Assembly: GCA_039984715.1 (NCBI GenBank)
Contig: JBDWUA010000018.1
Location: 62,001-126,000, forward strand
Reading direction: 5' to 3'
Length of the DNA: 64,000 nucleotides
Origin: JABSSA01 sp039984715
GTDB lineage: Bacteria > Pseudomonadota > Alphaproteobacteria > Rhodobacterales > Rhodobacteraceae
A model generated the notes under the pieces. The model saw only the letters and a list, made by a program, of their open reading frames with translations. It was not told the DNA's origin and did not search any database. A program made the position numbers and the translations under genes. This document shows positions 24,489-33,369 of the stretch, one piece after another (within the stretch, counting starts at the first letter, position 1; each line of letters begins with the position of its first letter).

Positions 24489-27106
24489 CGCACAAAGACA
24501 TCCGATCAACCTGCCCGTATTGTGGCGTCGGTTGCGGCGTGTTGCTCCGTCAGACGGATCACGGCGAAATTGAGGTTCGTGGTGATCCAAATCACCCAAA
24601 CAACAAAGGCAAGTTGTGTTCCAAAGGCAGCGCACTTGGTGAAACCGTCGGAATTGATGGGCGATTGTTATCGCCACAGGTCGCGGGTCAGGACACCGAT
24701 TGGGACACTGCACTGCAACTGGTTGCAGATCGGTTTTCCCAGACCATCGCGGATCATGGGCCGGACAGCACTGCGTTTTATTTGTCGGGCCAAATGCTGA
24801 CCGAAGATTACTATGTCGCCAACAAGCTGATGAAAGGTTTCATCGGGTCCGCAAATATCGATACCAATTCGCGCTTGTGCATGGCCTCGACCGTTGCGGG
24901 CCACAAACGCGCCTTTGGAACAGACACGGTTCCGGGCACGTATGATGACCTTGATCACGCTGATTTGGTTGTTCTTGTTGGGTCGAACCTCGCGTGGTGC
25001 CACCCGGTTTTGTACCAACGCTTGATCGACGCTCGGGCCAAGCGTGGCACAAAGATCATTGTGATCGATCCACGCCGCACCGCCAGTTGTGATCAGGCCG
25101 ATTTGCACCTTGCGCTAAACCCCGGCAGCGATGTCGCGTTATTCAATCACCTGTTGACCCAGATCGCTGATAAAGGGGCTGTTGATCCGGATTACTTGAA
25201 AAACACCACTGGCTTTGATGCGACGTTACAAACCGCCCAAAACGATACAGTAGACACAACGGGTCTAAGTTCGGCGCACATAGACGCCTTTTGCAGCATG
25301 TGGATTGGCACCCCAAACGTCGTGACGATCTTTAGCCAAGGGGTTAACCAATCGACGTCCGGGGCGGACAAAGTCAATGCAATCCTGAACTGTCATCTGG
25401 CCACTGGGCGGATTGGCACACCGGGATGCGGTCCTTTCTCAGTAACCGGTCAACCCAACGCAATGGGCGGGCGCGAAGTCGGCGGATTGGCAAATATGCT
25501 GGCCTGCCATCTTGATCTGGAAAATGCCGCACATCGCAGCGCTGTACGCAGCTTTTGGTCTGCGCCGGAAATGCCCGACGCACCCGGGTTAAAAGCCGTC
25601 GATATGTTTCAGTCAGTCGCCAAGGGCGACATCAAAGCACTGTGGATCATCCACACGAATCCCGCCGTATCCATGCCCGATGCAAACGCTGTGCGTGACG
25701 CGATTGAGGGGTGTGAATTCGTTGTTGTTTCAGACATCACAGCAGGCACAGACACTGCACGCTTGGCTGATGTCGTCCTGCCCGCCAGTGCATGGTCAGA
25801 AAAAAGCGGCACGGTCACAAATTCGGATCGCATGATAAGCAGGCAACGAACTGTCCGCCCGGCTCCGGGTCACGCGCGCGCAGACTGGGACATTCTTGCC
25901 GAAGTCGGGCAACGCATGGGCTGGGCAGACGCTTTCAATTACATATCGCCCGCAGAGATTTTTCGCGAGCACGCCGCATTATCAGGCATCGCTGCCGGGC
26001 TTGGCCGTGACTTTGACATCTCTGGATTAAGCGACCTGAGCGACACAGAATATGATGCATTACAGCCAACGCGTTGGCCCGTATCCAACGGAAAATCAGG
26101 CGGACGCTTTTTTGCGGATGGCCAATTTTTCCACAAGGATGGCAAAGCGCGTTTATTGCCAGTCACATGGAAACCACCTGCATCCAAACAACAACCACGC
26201 TTTCCCTATCGTTTGAACACGGGACGTTTGCGCGACCAATGGCACACTATGACACGCACGGCTTTATCCCCGCGTCTGTCATCACATCTGCCAGAGCCCT
26301 TTGTTGAAATACATCCCACTGATGCTGCCGATTTGGACATCGGCTCCGCGGACTTGGTGCGCTTGTGCAGCCCGCAAGGATCAACGATCTTGCGCGCTTT
26401 GATCACTGAAAACGTACAATCCGGCCAGTTGTTCGCGCCAATCCATTGGACACGCGAAACTGCACCTTCGGCTGTCATCGACAGCCTTATTCCCGCTCTG
26501 GCCGATCCTGTTTCAGGTCAACCAGAAAGCAAGGCGGCCGTGGTGTCCGCAGAACGTCTTGACGCTGCGTGGTATGGGTTTGCCGTGTCTGCGAACGAAT
26601 TGAACCCGACCTACGACTATTGGGCCAAAATGGTGACCCGTCAGGGATGGCGTGTTGAGATGGCCGGGATGTCGCCGATTTCTGATTGGGAAAGTGAAGC
26701 ACAACGCCTGTTTGATATGCCCAATGCCGACATCCAAATGATCAACGATCCGACGCAATCGCGGGCCCGTCTGGCATTGTTTGAAGATGGTCAACTGAAG
26801 GCCGCGTTATTTGTGTCGCCCACGCCGGTGGCCGTCATGCGCGACTATGTGTCGACGCTTCCGAACACGACGGCACCTGATGTTTTGACGGGTCGTGTTC
26901 CCACTGATCGCCCGGATCCCGGCCCAGTGCTGTGTTCATGCTTTGAAGTGGGCATCAACACAATTTTGACAGCCATCGAAACAGATGGGTTGCACAGCAT
27001 CGAGGCCATTGGGGCTGCATTGCAAGCTGGAACCAATTGTGGGTCTTGTCGTCCCGAAATTGCGACGCTAATTGCGCGGATGCAACATCAGGAAGCCGCA
27101 GAATGA
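24485..27106 (+). CDS. nasA: Assimilatory nitrate reductase catalytic subunit
   Basis: 873-residue molybdopterin (bis-MGD) oxidoreductase that reduces nitrate to nitrite in the cytoplasm. The N-terminal [4Fe-4S] cysteines are 10, 13, 17 and 45 (CPYCGVGC, KLCSKG). Cys132 in NSRLCM is the expected Mo ligand. C-terminal residues 817-873 form a BFD-like [2Fe-2S] domain with cysteines 817, 819, 852 and 855, an extension also seen in the Klebsiella-type NasA and thought to receive electrons from the partner protein. Length is normal. The start overlaps the nirD stop and the stop overlaps the next start, both by four bases. Confidence 0.96.
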   Translation: MTHKDIRSTCPYCGVGCGVLLRQTDHGEIEVRGDPNHPNNKGKLCSKGSALGETVGIDGRLLSPQVAGQDTDWDTALQLVADRFSQTIADHGPDSTAFYLSGQMLTEDYYVANKLMKGFIGSANIDTNSRLCMASTVAGHKRAFGTDTVPGTYDDLDHADLVVLVGSNLAWCHPVLYQRLIDARAKRGTKIIVIDPRRTASCDQADLHLALNPGSDVALFNHLLTQIADKGAVDPDYLKNTTGFDATLQTAQNDTVDTTGLSSAHIDAFCSMWIGTPNVVTIFSQGVNQSTSGADKVNAILNCHLATGRIGTPGCGPFSVTGQPNAMGGREVGGLANMLACHLDLENAAHRSAVRSFWSAPEMPDAPGLKAVDMFQSVAKGDIKALWIIHTNPAVSMPDANAVRDAIEGCEFVVVSDITAGTDTARLADVVLPASAWSEKSGTVTNSDRMISRQRTVRPAPGHARADWDILAEVGQRMGWADAFNYISPAEIFREHAALSGIAAGLGRDFDISGLSDLSDTEYDALQPTRWPVSNGKSGGRFFADGQFFHKDGKARLLPVTWKPPASKQQPRFPYRLNTGRLRDQWHTMTRTALSPRLSSHLPEPFVEIHPTDAADLDIGSADLVRLCSPQGSTILRALITENVQSGQLFAPIHWTRETAPSAVIDSLIPALADPVSGQPESKAAVVSAERLDAAWYGFAVSANELNPTYDYWAKMVTRQGWRVEMAGMSPISDWESEAQRLFDMPNADIQMINDPTQSRARLALFEDGQLKAALFVSPTPVAVMRDYVSTLPNTTAPDVLTGRVPTDRPDPGPVLCSCFEVGINTILTAIETDGLHSIEAIGAALQAGTNCGSCRPEIATLIARMQHQEAAE

Positions 27107-28056
27107 CACTGGAAAATCATATCAGAACGCTAGGGCGTGGTCCCGGGCGTTCGCGATCCCTGACACAAGACGAAGCTTTTGAAGCGATGCAATGCGTATT
27201 GGACGGCCCAGCGCCCGAAGCCGTCGGAGCGCTGTTGATGCTTTTGCGCATGAAGGGCGAGACGGCAGAAGAAATCGCCGGTTTTGTGTCGGCAACCCAA
27301 AGCAAAATTCCAAAAGTGTCAGGCGTCGCATTGGATTGGCCAAGTTATGCTGCGGGCCGCACGCGTGGCCTTCCTTGGTTTCTTTTATCAGCAAAGCTAG
27401 TCGCCATGGCCGGATATCCGGTTCTATTGCATGGCTGGAACGGCGCGGACCAAGCGGTTCGCGAAGGATTAGCACCGGCCGGTATTGAAACGGCGAAATC
27501 ACCACAGAACGCGACGACTTTGATCCGCGACAATGGGATTGCGTATCTTCCATTGGAGGTGATGTCGAACGACATCTTTGCCTTGCTAAATCTTCGACAG
27601 GTTTTGGGCCTGCGGTCCTGCATCAATACTGTCGCGCGTATGCTTAACCCTGGACGAGCGCCGTGTTCCGTACAGGGTGTATTTCACCCCTCGTATCGAT
27701 TGTTGCAGGCAGATGCCGCAACGCTCATGGGTTGGACGTCGCTCAGCGTCATCAAGGGCGGCGGCGGTGAATTTGAACGGCATCCTTCCAAAGCGATTGC
27801 AGCCTTTGGACTGCGTTGCAAGAAGTCATGGCAGGATGATTTTCCGGCAATGACCGACGATTCAAAACGACTGACCGAAGTCTCTGACCGGCCTGAAGAT
27901 ATTTCCGATCTTTGGGCCGATAAAATTCACAATCCTTTTGCCAAAGCCATCGTGGTGGGCACGGCTGCTTTGGCTCTTGATACCCTAGGCGTATCGTCCC
28001 CAGAGCAAGCTGCACAGAACCTTTGGACCAGCCGAAACCTTGCATCAGCAACATAA
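27103..28056 (+). CDS. TrpD2/YbiB-like protein (anthranilate phosphoribosyltransferase fold) in the nitrate operon
   Basis: 317 residues from ATG 27103. The N-terminal helical domain has GPAPEAVGALLMLLRMKGETAEEIAGFV, the dimerisation pattern of TrpD-type nucleoside phosphorylase/phosphoribosyltransferase folds; the centre has RQVLGLRSCINTVARMLNP, close to the R-x-N-P-pattern loop of that fold. It is the TrpD2 (YbiB) branch, whose studied E. coli member binds nucleic acid and lacks clear transferase activity, rather than true TrpD. It is locked into the nitrate operon by four-base overlap with nasA and lies 11 bases before cysG. Its role in nitrate assimilation is unknown; an RNA-linked or regulatory role is only a guess. 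Confidence 0.85.
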   Translation: MTLENHIRTLGRGPGRSRSLTQDEAFEAMQCVLDGPAPEAVGALLMLLRMKGETAEEIAGFVSATQSKIPKVSGVALDWPSYAAGRTRGLPWFLLSAKLVAMAGYPVLLHGWNGADQAVREGLAPAGIETAKSPQNATTLIRDNGIAYLPLEVMSNDIFALLNLRQVLGLRSCINTVARMLNPGRAPCSVQGVFHPSYRLLQADAATLMGWTSLSVIKGGGGEFERHPSKAIAAFGLRCKKSWQDDFPAMTDDSKRLTEVSDRPEDISDLWADKIHNPFAKAIVVGTAALALDTLGVSSPEQAAQNLWTSRNLASAT

Positions 28057-28067
28057 CGGAGCGAGCC

Positions 28068-29456
28068 ATGAAAAGTTTCCCGATGTTCATTCGCACGACA
28101 AATCGAAAGGTCGTTATCGTTGGCGGAGGAGAACAGGCCGCCCAAAAAACGCGATTGATGTTGAAAACAGATGCCCAGATTGTTCTGGTCGCCTTCGATC
28201 TGGACGCAGAGCTTTTGTCCCTTGTCGAAAATGGGCGCGCAGCATGGGAAAAGACATCCGTGTCTGTCGATGTTTTCCGCAATGCGGCGATGGCGTTTAT
28301 TGCCACCGGGTGCCCGGGATTGGATGCCGCGGCGCATGCCATGGCCAAGTCGGCCGGGTGCCTTGTTAATGTCGTTGATCAACCGGGCTTGTGCGATCTG
28401 ATCACGCCGTCATTGGTTGATCGTGATCCCGTCGTTGTGGCAATCGGCACCGAAGGCACCGCCCCTGTTTTAGCGCGTCAGATCAAAACACGTGTCGAAG
28501 AGATTCTGGCACCAAATTTAGGTGGATTGGCCGAATTTTCAGGTCGGATGCGCAATCTCGTTGCTCGACGTGTGCCCCTTGCCAAAAGGCGTGCTTTTTG
28601 GCGTTGGGTCTTTGCCGACGCACCACGCCACGCATGGGAACGTGGCGCTGAACGCGATGCCGCAGCAGAAATAAAATCAGCCATCGCACAGGGACAAGCG
28701 CCCGATGAAACGGGAACAGGATCAATCGCGTTGATCGGTGCTGGACCGGGTGCAAAGGATTTGTTGACCCTACGCGCAGTCACCCGTCTTCAAGAAGCGG
28801 ATGTCATTTTTTATGACCGTCTCGTGGATCAGGACGTTCTGGAATTAGCCCGGCGAGACGCGGAACGGGTCTTTGTTGGCAAGGTTGTTGGGGCGCACGC
28901 ATGGCCACAAGAACGCATCAATTCTGTTATCGTTTCGGCGGCCTTGAAGGGGCAACGCGTTGTGCGTTTGAAATCTGGCGATCCCAGCATTTTTGGCCGC
29001 GCCGGAGAAGAAATCACAGCGGCAGAACGCGCAGAGATTCCTGTGGAAATCGTCCCCGGCATCACCTCGGCAAGTGCGGCTGCAGCAAGCATCGGTCGCA
29101 GCCTGACAGAGCGCGGTGTCGCAAACACGTTGGTTCTGGCCACTGGTACAAGTCAGCAAGGCGCCGCAGACCCGGACAGCGTTCGCCTGACGTCCCCCGG
29201 CACAACGACCGCATTTTACATGGCGGCACGTCAAGCTGAACAAATCCAACGTGACCTGCTTGCGAAGGGTATGCCGCGACATGCCCCATTTACACTGGCT
29301 GTTGATGTGTCCAAGCCCCACGAGCAACTCATCAATGGCACGGTTGGACGACTTGCCCAGACGGTCACAGATGCCGGAGTTACTGGATCTGCCGTCATTC
29401 TTGTCACATGGCCATCGGAAATGGCGGCCCTATCTCAGACACGGAACGTCGCATAA
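28068..29456 (+). CDS. cysG: Siroheme synthase (multifunctional CysG)
   Basis: 462 residues from ATG 28068 with GGAG just upstream; the frame is open to 28023. The N-terminal domain (about 1-205) is precorrin-2 dehydrogenase/sirohydrochlorin ferrochelatase, opening with RKVVIVGGGEQAAQKTRLML. The C-terminal domain (about 222-460) is SAM-dependent uroporphyrinogen III methyltransferase, with GAGPGAKDLLTLRAVTRLQEAD, YDRLVD, RLKSGDPSIFGRAGEE and VPGITSASAAA. It provides siroheme for NirB and is the last gene of the nitrate operon before a terminator. Confidence 0.95.
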   Translation: MKSFPMFIRTTNRKVVIVGGGEQAAQKTRLMLKTDAQIVLVAFDLDAELLSLVENGRAAWEKTSVSVDVFRNAAMAFIATGCPGLDAAAHAMAKSAGCLVNVVDQPGLCDLITPSLVDRDPVVVAIGTEGTAPVLARQIKTRVEEILAPNLGGLAEFSGRMRNLVARRVPLAKRRAFWRWVFADAPRHAWERGAERDAAAEIKSAIAQGQAPDETGTGSIALIGAGPGAKDLLTLRAVTRLQEADVIFYDRLVDQDVLELARRDAERVFVGKVVGAHAWPQERINSVIVSAALKGQRVVRLKSGDPSIFGRAGEEITAAERAEIPVEIVPGITSASAAAASIGRSLTERGVANTLVLATGTSQQGAADPDSVRLTSPGTTTAFYMAARQAEQIQRDLLAKGMPRHAPFTLAVDVSKPHEQLINGTVGRLAQTVTDAGVTGSAVILVTWPSEMAALSQTRNVA

Positions 29457-29504
29457 GGCTTAGAATGTTCGGCGGACATCCTAAGCAATTATCACAAAAT
29501 AAAT

Positions 29505-29546
29505 GCGGGCCAGAAGACGACTTACGCCTCTGACCCGCTTTTCTTT
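29505..29546 (+). terminator. Terminator of the nitrate assimilation operon
   Basis: GCGGGCCAGA (29505-29514) pairs with TCTGACCCGC (29529-29538) with one internal mismatch, followed by TTTTCTTT. It also separates cysG from the convergent RTX gene. Confidence 0.75.
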
Positions 29547-29615
29547 GCGCTGGCTAACTGACCTGTTCAAGACTTTCAGAACGCCGACTTAACAAAGTTA
29601 CTCTGATCCGTTCGC

Positions 29616-32492
29616 TTAGAACACAAAGGGATCGGTTCCACTGAGTGTTATGTCGCTAGCATCAAAGTCTGCGATATCCAGATTTTCGATCACAAGCGCT
29701 CGTGTTTGGCCGCCCGATCCGTCTGTAAAGTCGATGCGAGTATGCTGGTTTGCCCCACCAGAGCTGGAAGCAAGAGCAATCACAGCCGCATCATTGGCAA
29801 AGCCCCAATCCGACAGGTTGATTTCGTCCAAACCATCTTCGAAATCGGTGATCCGATCCACGCCTGTCTCGTCAGTGTCAAAGAACCAGAACGTGTCTGC
29901 ATTTGCACCACCATTCAACAAGTCATTCCCGTCGCCACCATTGATCTGATCAACGCCCGCTTCGCCACGCACTCGATCATCATCCGCGCCGCCGTCCAGC
30001 ACATCCGCATTGAACCCACCATTCAGAACGTCTTCACCGGCGCCCCCAAACGCGAAGTCATTTTGCGACCCCATAAAGAACGTATCATTCCCGTCACCAC
30101 CAAAGGCAGTGTCTGCGCCACCATTGCCGCCAATGGTGTCGTCACCCAAACCGCCCTCTATCCAGTCATCGCCACCTCGAACGCGCGCAACATCGTTGCC
30201 ATCACCCAGCAATACAGTTTCGTTGTCCGAAGCGCCCAAGACTGAATCGTCGCCTTCTCCGGTGTCAATCGTGTCGTCGCCACCCAGACCTATAACTGTG
30301 TCATCGCCTAGACCTGAAAAAAGTTCATTTGCGAGCGTATTACCGACAATTCGATCATCGAAACCTGATCCGACCACGTTTTCTATGTCAAACAACAAGT
30401 CGCGGTCTGCACCTTCGCCAGCAGCCTGTTTATTGAGTCTGATCAACAGGGGACCACTTGCTGCCTCGTAACTAACTGTATCGTCGCCGGATTCTCCATT
30501 CAGTGTATCGCGGCCGGCACTGGCAAGGAACAGATCGTTATCCTGACCACCCAAAATGCTATCTGACCCAAGACCACCATCTAACGTATCGTCGCCCGCC
30601 AACCCACTGATGGTGTCATTGCCTTCTAAGCCACTCAAAACATCTGCATCAGACGTGCCGTCCAAAACATCCGCGCCGCTGGTCCCATCAATAAGTGAAC
30701 TTCCCAAAAGGGTCGCGGTCGCAGGATCATCTGAAAAGTCATCATCAACTGGGGCAAGGCTGATTGAATAAGAACCAAAAAGACCGGTGCTTGTGACCTG
30801 CAGATACAGTGTTTGATCTGCCCTACCTGTTACAGCAGTTGTGCCTAGAAAAGGTCCGGAAATGAAATTCTGGCGATCAAGATGTTCCACTGTACCATCA
30901 GCGGACACGGCAAATAACTCAAGCTCCTCTGCGATGACGTTTGTGACAGTGAGTGCCGCGTTCTCACCTGCATCCAAATCAAGGCGAATCCAGTCTTGAT
31001 CACCTCCGGTATCGTAAACTCCAGAAATCGTTTGATTTGGCGAAACGACGACATCCGTTCCTGCGTGATCAAGCGTACCGGGCGTAACTTCCGTTAAGGT
31101 AAATGTAGGTGGTAAAGAGGATCGCGTCGACGACACAAGAAAGTAATCGAACCCCGCCTCAATATCGACCGTTGCTTCAATCTGGAATGAAAAAAAGTTG
31201 AACCGGCTTTGCTCAAATCGGGGGTCAGCAAAATCAAATCCAGTTATTGAGGGATCTGTTGCTCCCGGAGTTTGGTCTAACAGATCACCGCGAACAATTT
31301 GAAATTGCTCTAAAGTATTTGCAACGACGTAACTTTTCCCAGCTTCGACATCCAACCGTACAAAGTCAAAATCACTTAAAGCTTCTTCGGCAAGAACCAC
31401 CGGCGAATTCACTCCTAACACGCCTGTCGTCGATGTGTTGTCGACAAAGTCGTCCGTGAACGTTGTCAATCCGATTTCATAAACACCATTGGCAGCTGCA
31501 CCGAAGCTCGGGACAACTTCGACAAAGTAATTGGACCCCGTGCGCGCCGAAAAAGTGAAGTTTGCGGGGGGCGTGTCGACAACATCGATTATTTCACCCG
31601 TCGCAACATCAACTTCGATCAAGTTGTAACCATTGCTGGCAAAAAAACCAGAAAAGCTGAGCGTCACTTGGTACGAGTCACCTGCAACCGTATTTAGTTT
31701 AACCCAATCATAGTCTCCAAGGGCGTTGATCACACCTTGCGCTGTATCATCAGCGTCGACACTCAACGTTGTGCTAGAGTCAGAAGCGATATCCCCCACA
31801 AGCGACGTCAACGAGAGCGTGTAATTGGGATTTAAACCAGATCCATCTTGCAAAATGGCGTAATAATCGACGCCAGCCTGCGCCGAAAAACCAACCTGAG
31901 GGGAGGTACCAAAGGAATTCAGAGCACCGAGGAATGGTAAATCAACCTGCTCTCCGGTCAAACTGTCAAATCCAACAACAAGCATCGAGTCGCCGAAAGC
32001 ACCATCAAATGCTGCGAGATAGTTCCCAGCTGCCGTGATATCCAATCGAACCCAGTCTTGGTCGCCAAGCTCTTCGAAGGTGCCCGAATAGGAATCCGCG
32101 ACCTCGACACTTACATCTGTTTGTACACCTGCCAATTCGGCGTCGACGACTTCCTTAAGTTCCACAACATAACCCAGTGGATCAACAAATGTGGTAAAAA
32201 ACGATTGCACGTCCACAAAATACGTTTCGCCGGGTTGTGCGACGAATGTTGACGTCAATCCACTTGGCGCACTAAAGACTGGTGTCAGCAATTCTTGATA
32301 GACGCTTTCAGCAACACTTCGAGGGTTTTCCATAGGCAACGAAAACAGATCAAATTCAACGCTACCTGTAACCGTTACCCTGTATTGCCGACCCGATATC
32401 AGGTCGAGTTCAAACGTATCCGTATCGCCAAGGCTATCAATTTGGCCCGATATTTCAAAAATTTCAGCGTCTAACAAAGAACAAGCTCCCAA
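29616..32492 (-). CDS. RTX calcium-binding protein with five PPC-like repeats, probable type I secreted
   Basis: 958 residues; start TTG 32492 is uncertain and has only a weak GGAA before it. The N-terminal 580 residues hold about five copies of a PPC-like beta-sandwich module (about 10-112, 133-232, 245-343, 363-468, 486-581), each with GDxDWVRLD or similar and a GxxYF strand. Residues about 602-895 are RTX nonapeptide repeats (GGxGxDxxx type: GLEGNDTIS, GLAGDDTLD and many more), which bind calcium outside the cell. The C-terminal 60 residues (DRITDFEDGLDEINLSDWGF onward) resemble a type I secretion signal; there is no Sec signal peptide. No protease, lipase or adhesin catalytic domain is visible, although PPC modules usually accompany peptidases. 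No type I secretion genes lie nearby. Confidence 0.9.
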   Translation of the reverse strand: MGACSLLDAEIFEISGQIDSLGDTDTFELDLISGRQYRVTVTGSVEFDLFSLPMENPRSVAESVYQELLTPVFSAPSGLTSTFVAQPGETYFVDVQSFFTTFVDPLGYVVELKEVVDAELAGVQTDVSVEVADSYSGTFEELGDQDWVRLDITAAGNYLAAFDGAFGDSMLVVGFDSLTGEQVDLPFLGALNSFGTSPQVGFSAQAGVDYYAILQDGSGLNPNYTLSLTSLVGDIASDSSTTLSVDADDTAQGVINALGDYDWVKLNTVAGDSYQVTLSFSGFFASNGYNLIEVDVATGEIIDVVDTPPANFTFSARTGSNYFVEVVPSFGAAANGVYEIGLTTFTDDFVDNTSTTGVLGVNSPVVLAEEALSDFDFVRLDVEAGKSYVVANTLEQFQIVRGDLLDQTPGATDPSITGFDFADPRFEQSRFNFFSFQIEATVDIEAGFDYFLVSSTRSSLPPTFTLTEVTPGTLDHAGTDVVVSPNQTISGVYDTGGDQDWIRLDLDAGENAALTVTNVIAEELELFAVSADGTVEHLDRQNFISGPFLGTTAVTGRADQTLYLQVTSTGLFGSYSISLAPVDDDFSDDPATATLLGSSLIDGTSGADVLDGTSDADVLSGLEGNDTISGLAGDDTLDGGLGSDSILGGQDNDLFLASAGRDTLNGESGDDTVSYEAASGPLLIRLNKQAAGEGADRDLLFDIENVVGSGFDDRIVGNTLANELFSGLGDDTVIGLGGDDTIDTGEGDDSVLGASDNETVLLGDGNDVARVRGGDDWIEGGLGDDTIGGNGGADTAFGGDGNDTFFMGSQNDFAFGGAGEDVLNGGFNADVLDGGADDDRVRGEAGVDQINGGDGNDLLNGGANADTFWFFDTDETGVDRITDFEDGLDEINLSDWGFANDAAVIALASSSGGANQHTRIDFTDGSGGQTRALVIENLDIADFDASDITLSGTDPFVF

Positions 32493-32786
32493 TTGCGTTC
32501 CAATAGTCGAGTTCGTTAATCGAAAAATCTGGACACAACTCAGTCAGCCATCGATTGAATCTATTGGAGATGATGGCTTTGTTTAATTGCATCGCAAAAT
32601 GTCGATTTTTTTAAATTTATCGTTCCCTCAGCTGGTCTTATGAAGACAGGCCACTTAGCCAGTGTAAATACATCTTTCGGGAAACGAAGCCAGTTTTTCT
32701 ACACTTTTTGTTGAAGTCCAAAGGCAAAATGGAATGGGTGCATTATTAACCTTGTAGACTTGGAAAACGCAGCGGTTTCAACTACC
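32493..32786. other. AT-rich intergenic region between RTX gene and small exported protein
   Basis: 294 bases with no gene. A 7-bp inverted repeat AGCCATC (32546-32552) / GATGGCT (32572-32578) would lie in the 5' leader of the RTX transcript. The RTX promoter probably lies here; I cannot assign it. Confidence 0.5.
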
Positions 32787-33206
32787 CTACAAAGGTGGCT
32801 TTGAAATAGACAAAAGCGTATCGGCGAATTGATCGAACGCGATGTCGCTTAGCTCTGCGTCCATCACTGACAATTCGATTTCTGGGCCGGAAACTGACTT
32901 TGTTCTATTTTCCGTCCAATCCAAACGAGCGGCCAAATAACTGGGTTCCCGTTTGGTCACGACCAAAGCCAAGATCAGATCTGCATCGTTAGACGTTATC
33001 GTTTGTGTAAGGTGGTCAGCCTTGAAAACGGCCTTGGTCAAGGCCGCGCAAAGGGCTTGGGGCGCGTCATCGCAAGTGAAATGGATCGTCTTTTGATTTA
33101 GCGACACTTCGGCCATCCCTTTTTGCACACCAAGCATCAACATTGGCACAATTAACACCAGAAAAATTGCCGCGCTCCGTTTGGAAAGCCCCTTAATCAC
33201 CTGCAT
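32787..33206 (-). CDS. Small exported protein of unknown function
   Basis: 139 residues. The N-terminus MQVIKGLSKRSAAIFLVLIVPMLMLGV followed by GMA-EV looks like a signal peptide, perhaps cut near residue 32. The mature part has one cysteine pair (TCDDAPQALCAALTKAVF) and a strand-rich pattern (ADLILALVVTKREPSYLAARLDW). I do not recognise a family. It lies upstream of the RTX gene on the same strand (294 bases away) and is divergent from the UDP-glucose dehydrogenase gene. Confidence 0.7.
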   Translation of the reverse strand: MQVIKGLSKRSAAIFLVLIVPMLMLGVQKGMAEVSLNQKTIHFTCDDAPQALCAALTKAVFKADHLTQTITSNDADLILALVVTKREPSYLAARLDWTENRTKSVSGPEIELSVMDAELSDIAFDQFADTLLSISKPPL

Positions 33207-33369
33207 TCGCCTTGTGCTGTTTCAACTTGGTCAGCTCAACTTATGCATTGTTCCCTCATCAAAACAGGTTGCAGTCCAATCACCGGTGAAAAGTTGCCGT
33301 TGCAACGACAGTTGACAGTATCCAATGCTTGTAACATCCAAACCCCTAGCAACCTTGAGGACCTGGCAC

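Noticed and set aside
29650..30640. Tandem DNA repeats and several plus-strand open frames
   Set aside because: The repetition comes from RTX nonapeptide codons in the minus-strand gene; the plus-strand frames are low-complexity shadows. Not a CRISPR array or satellite.
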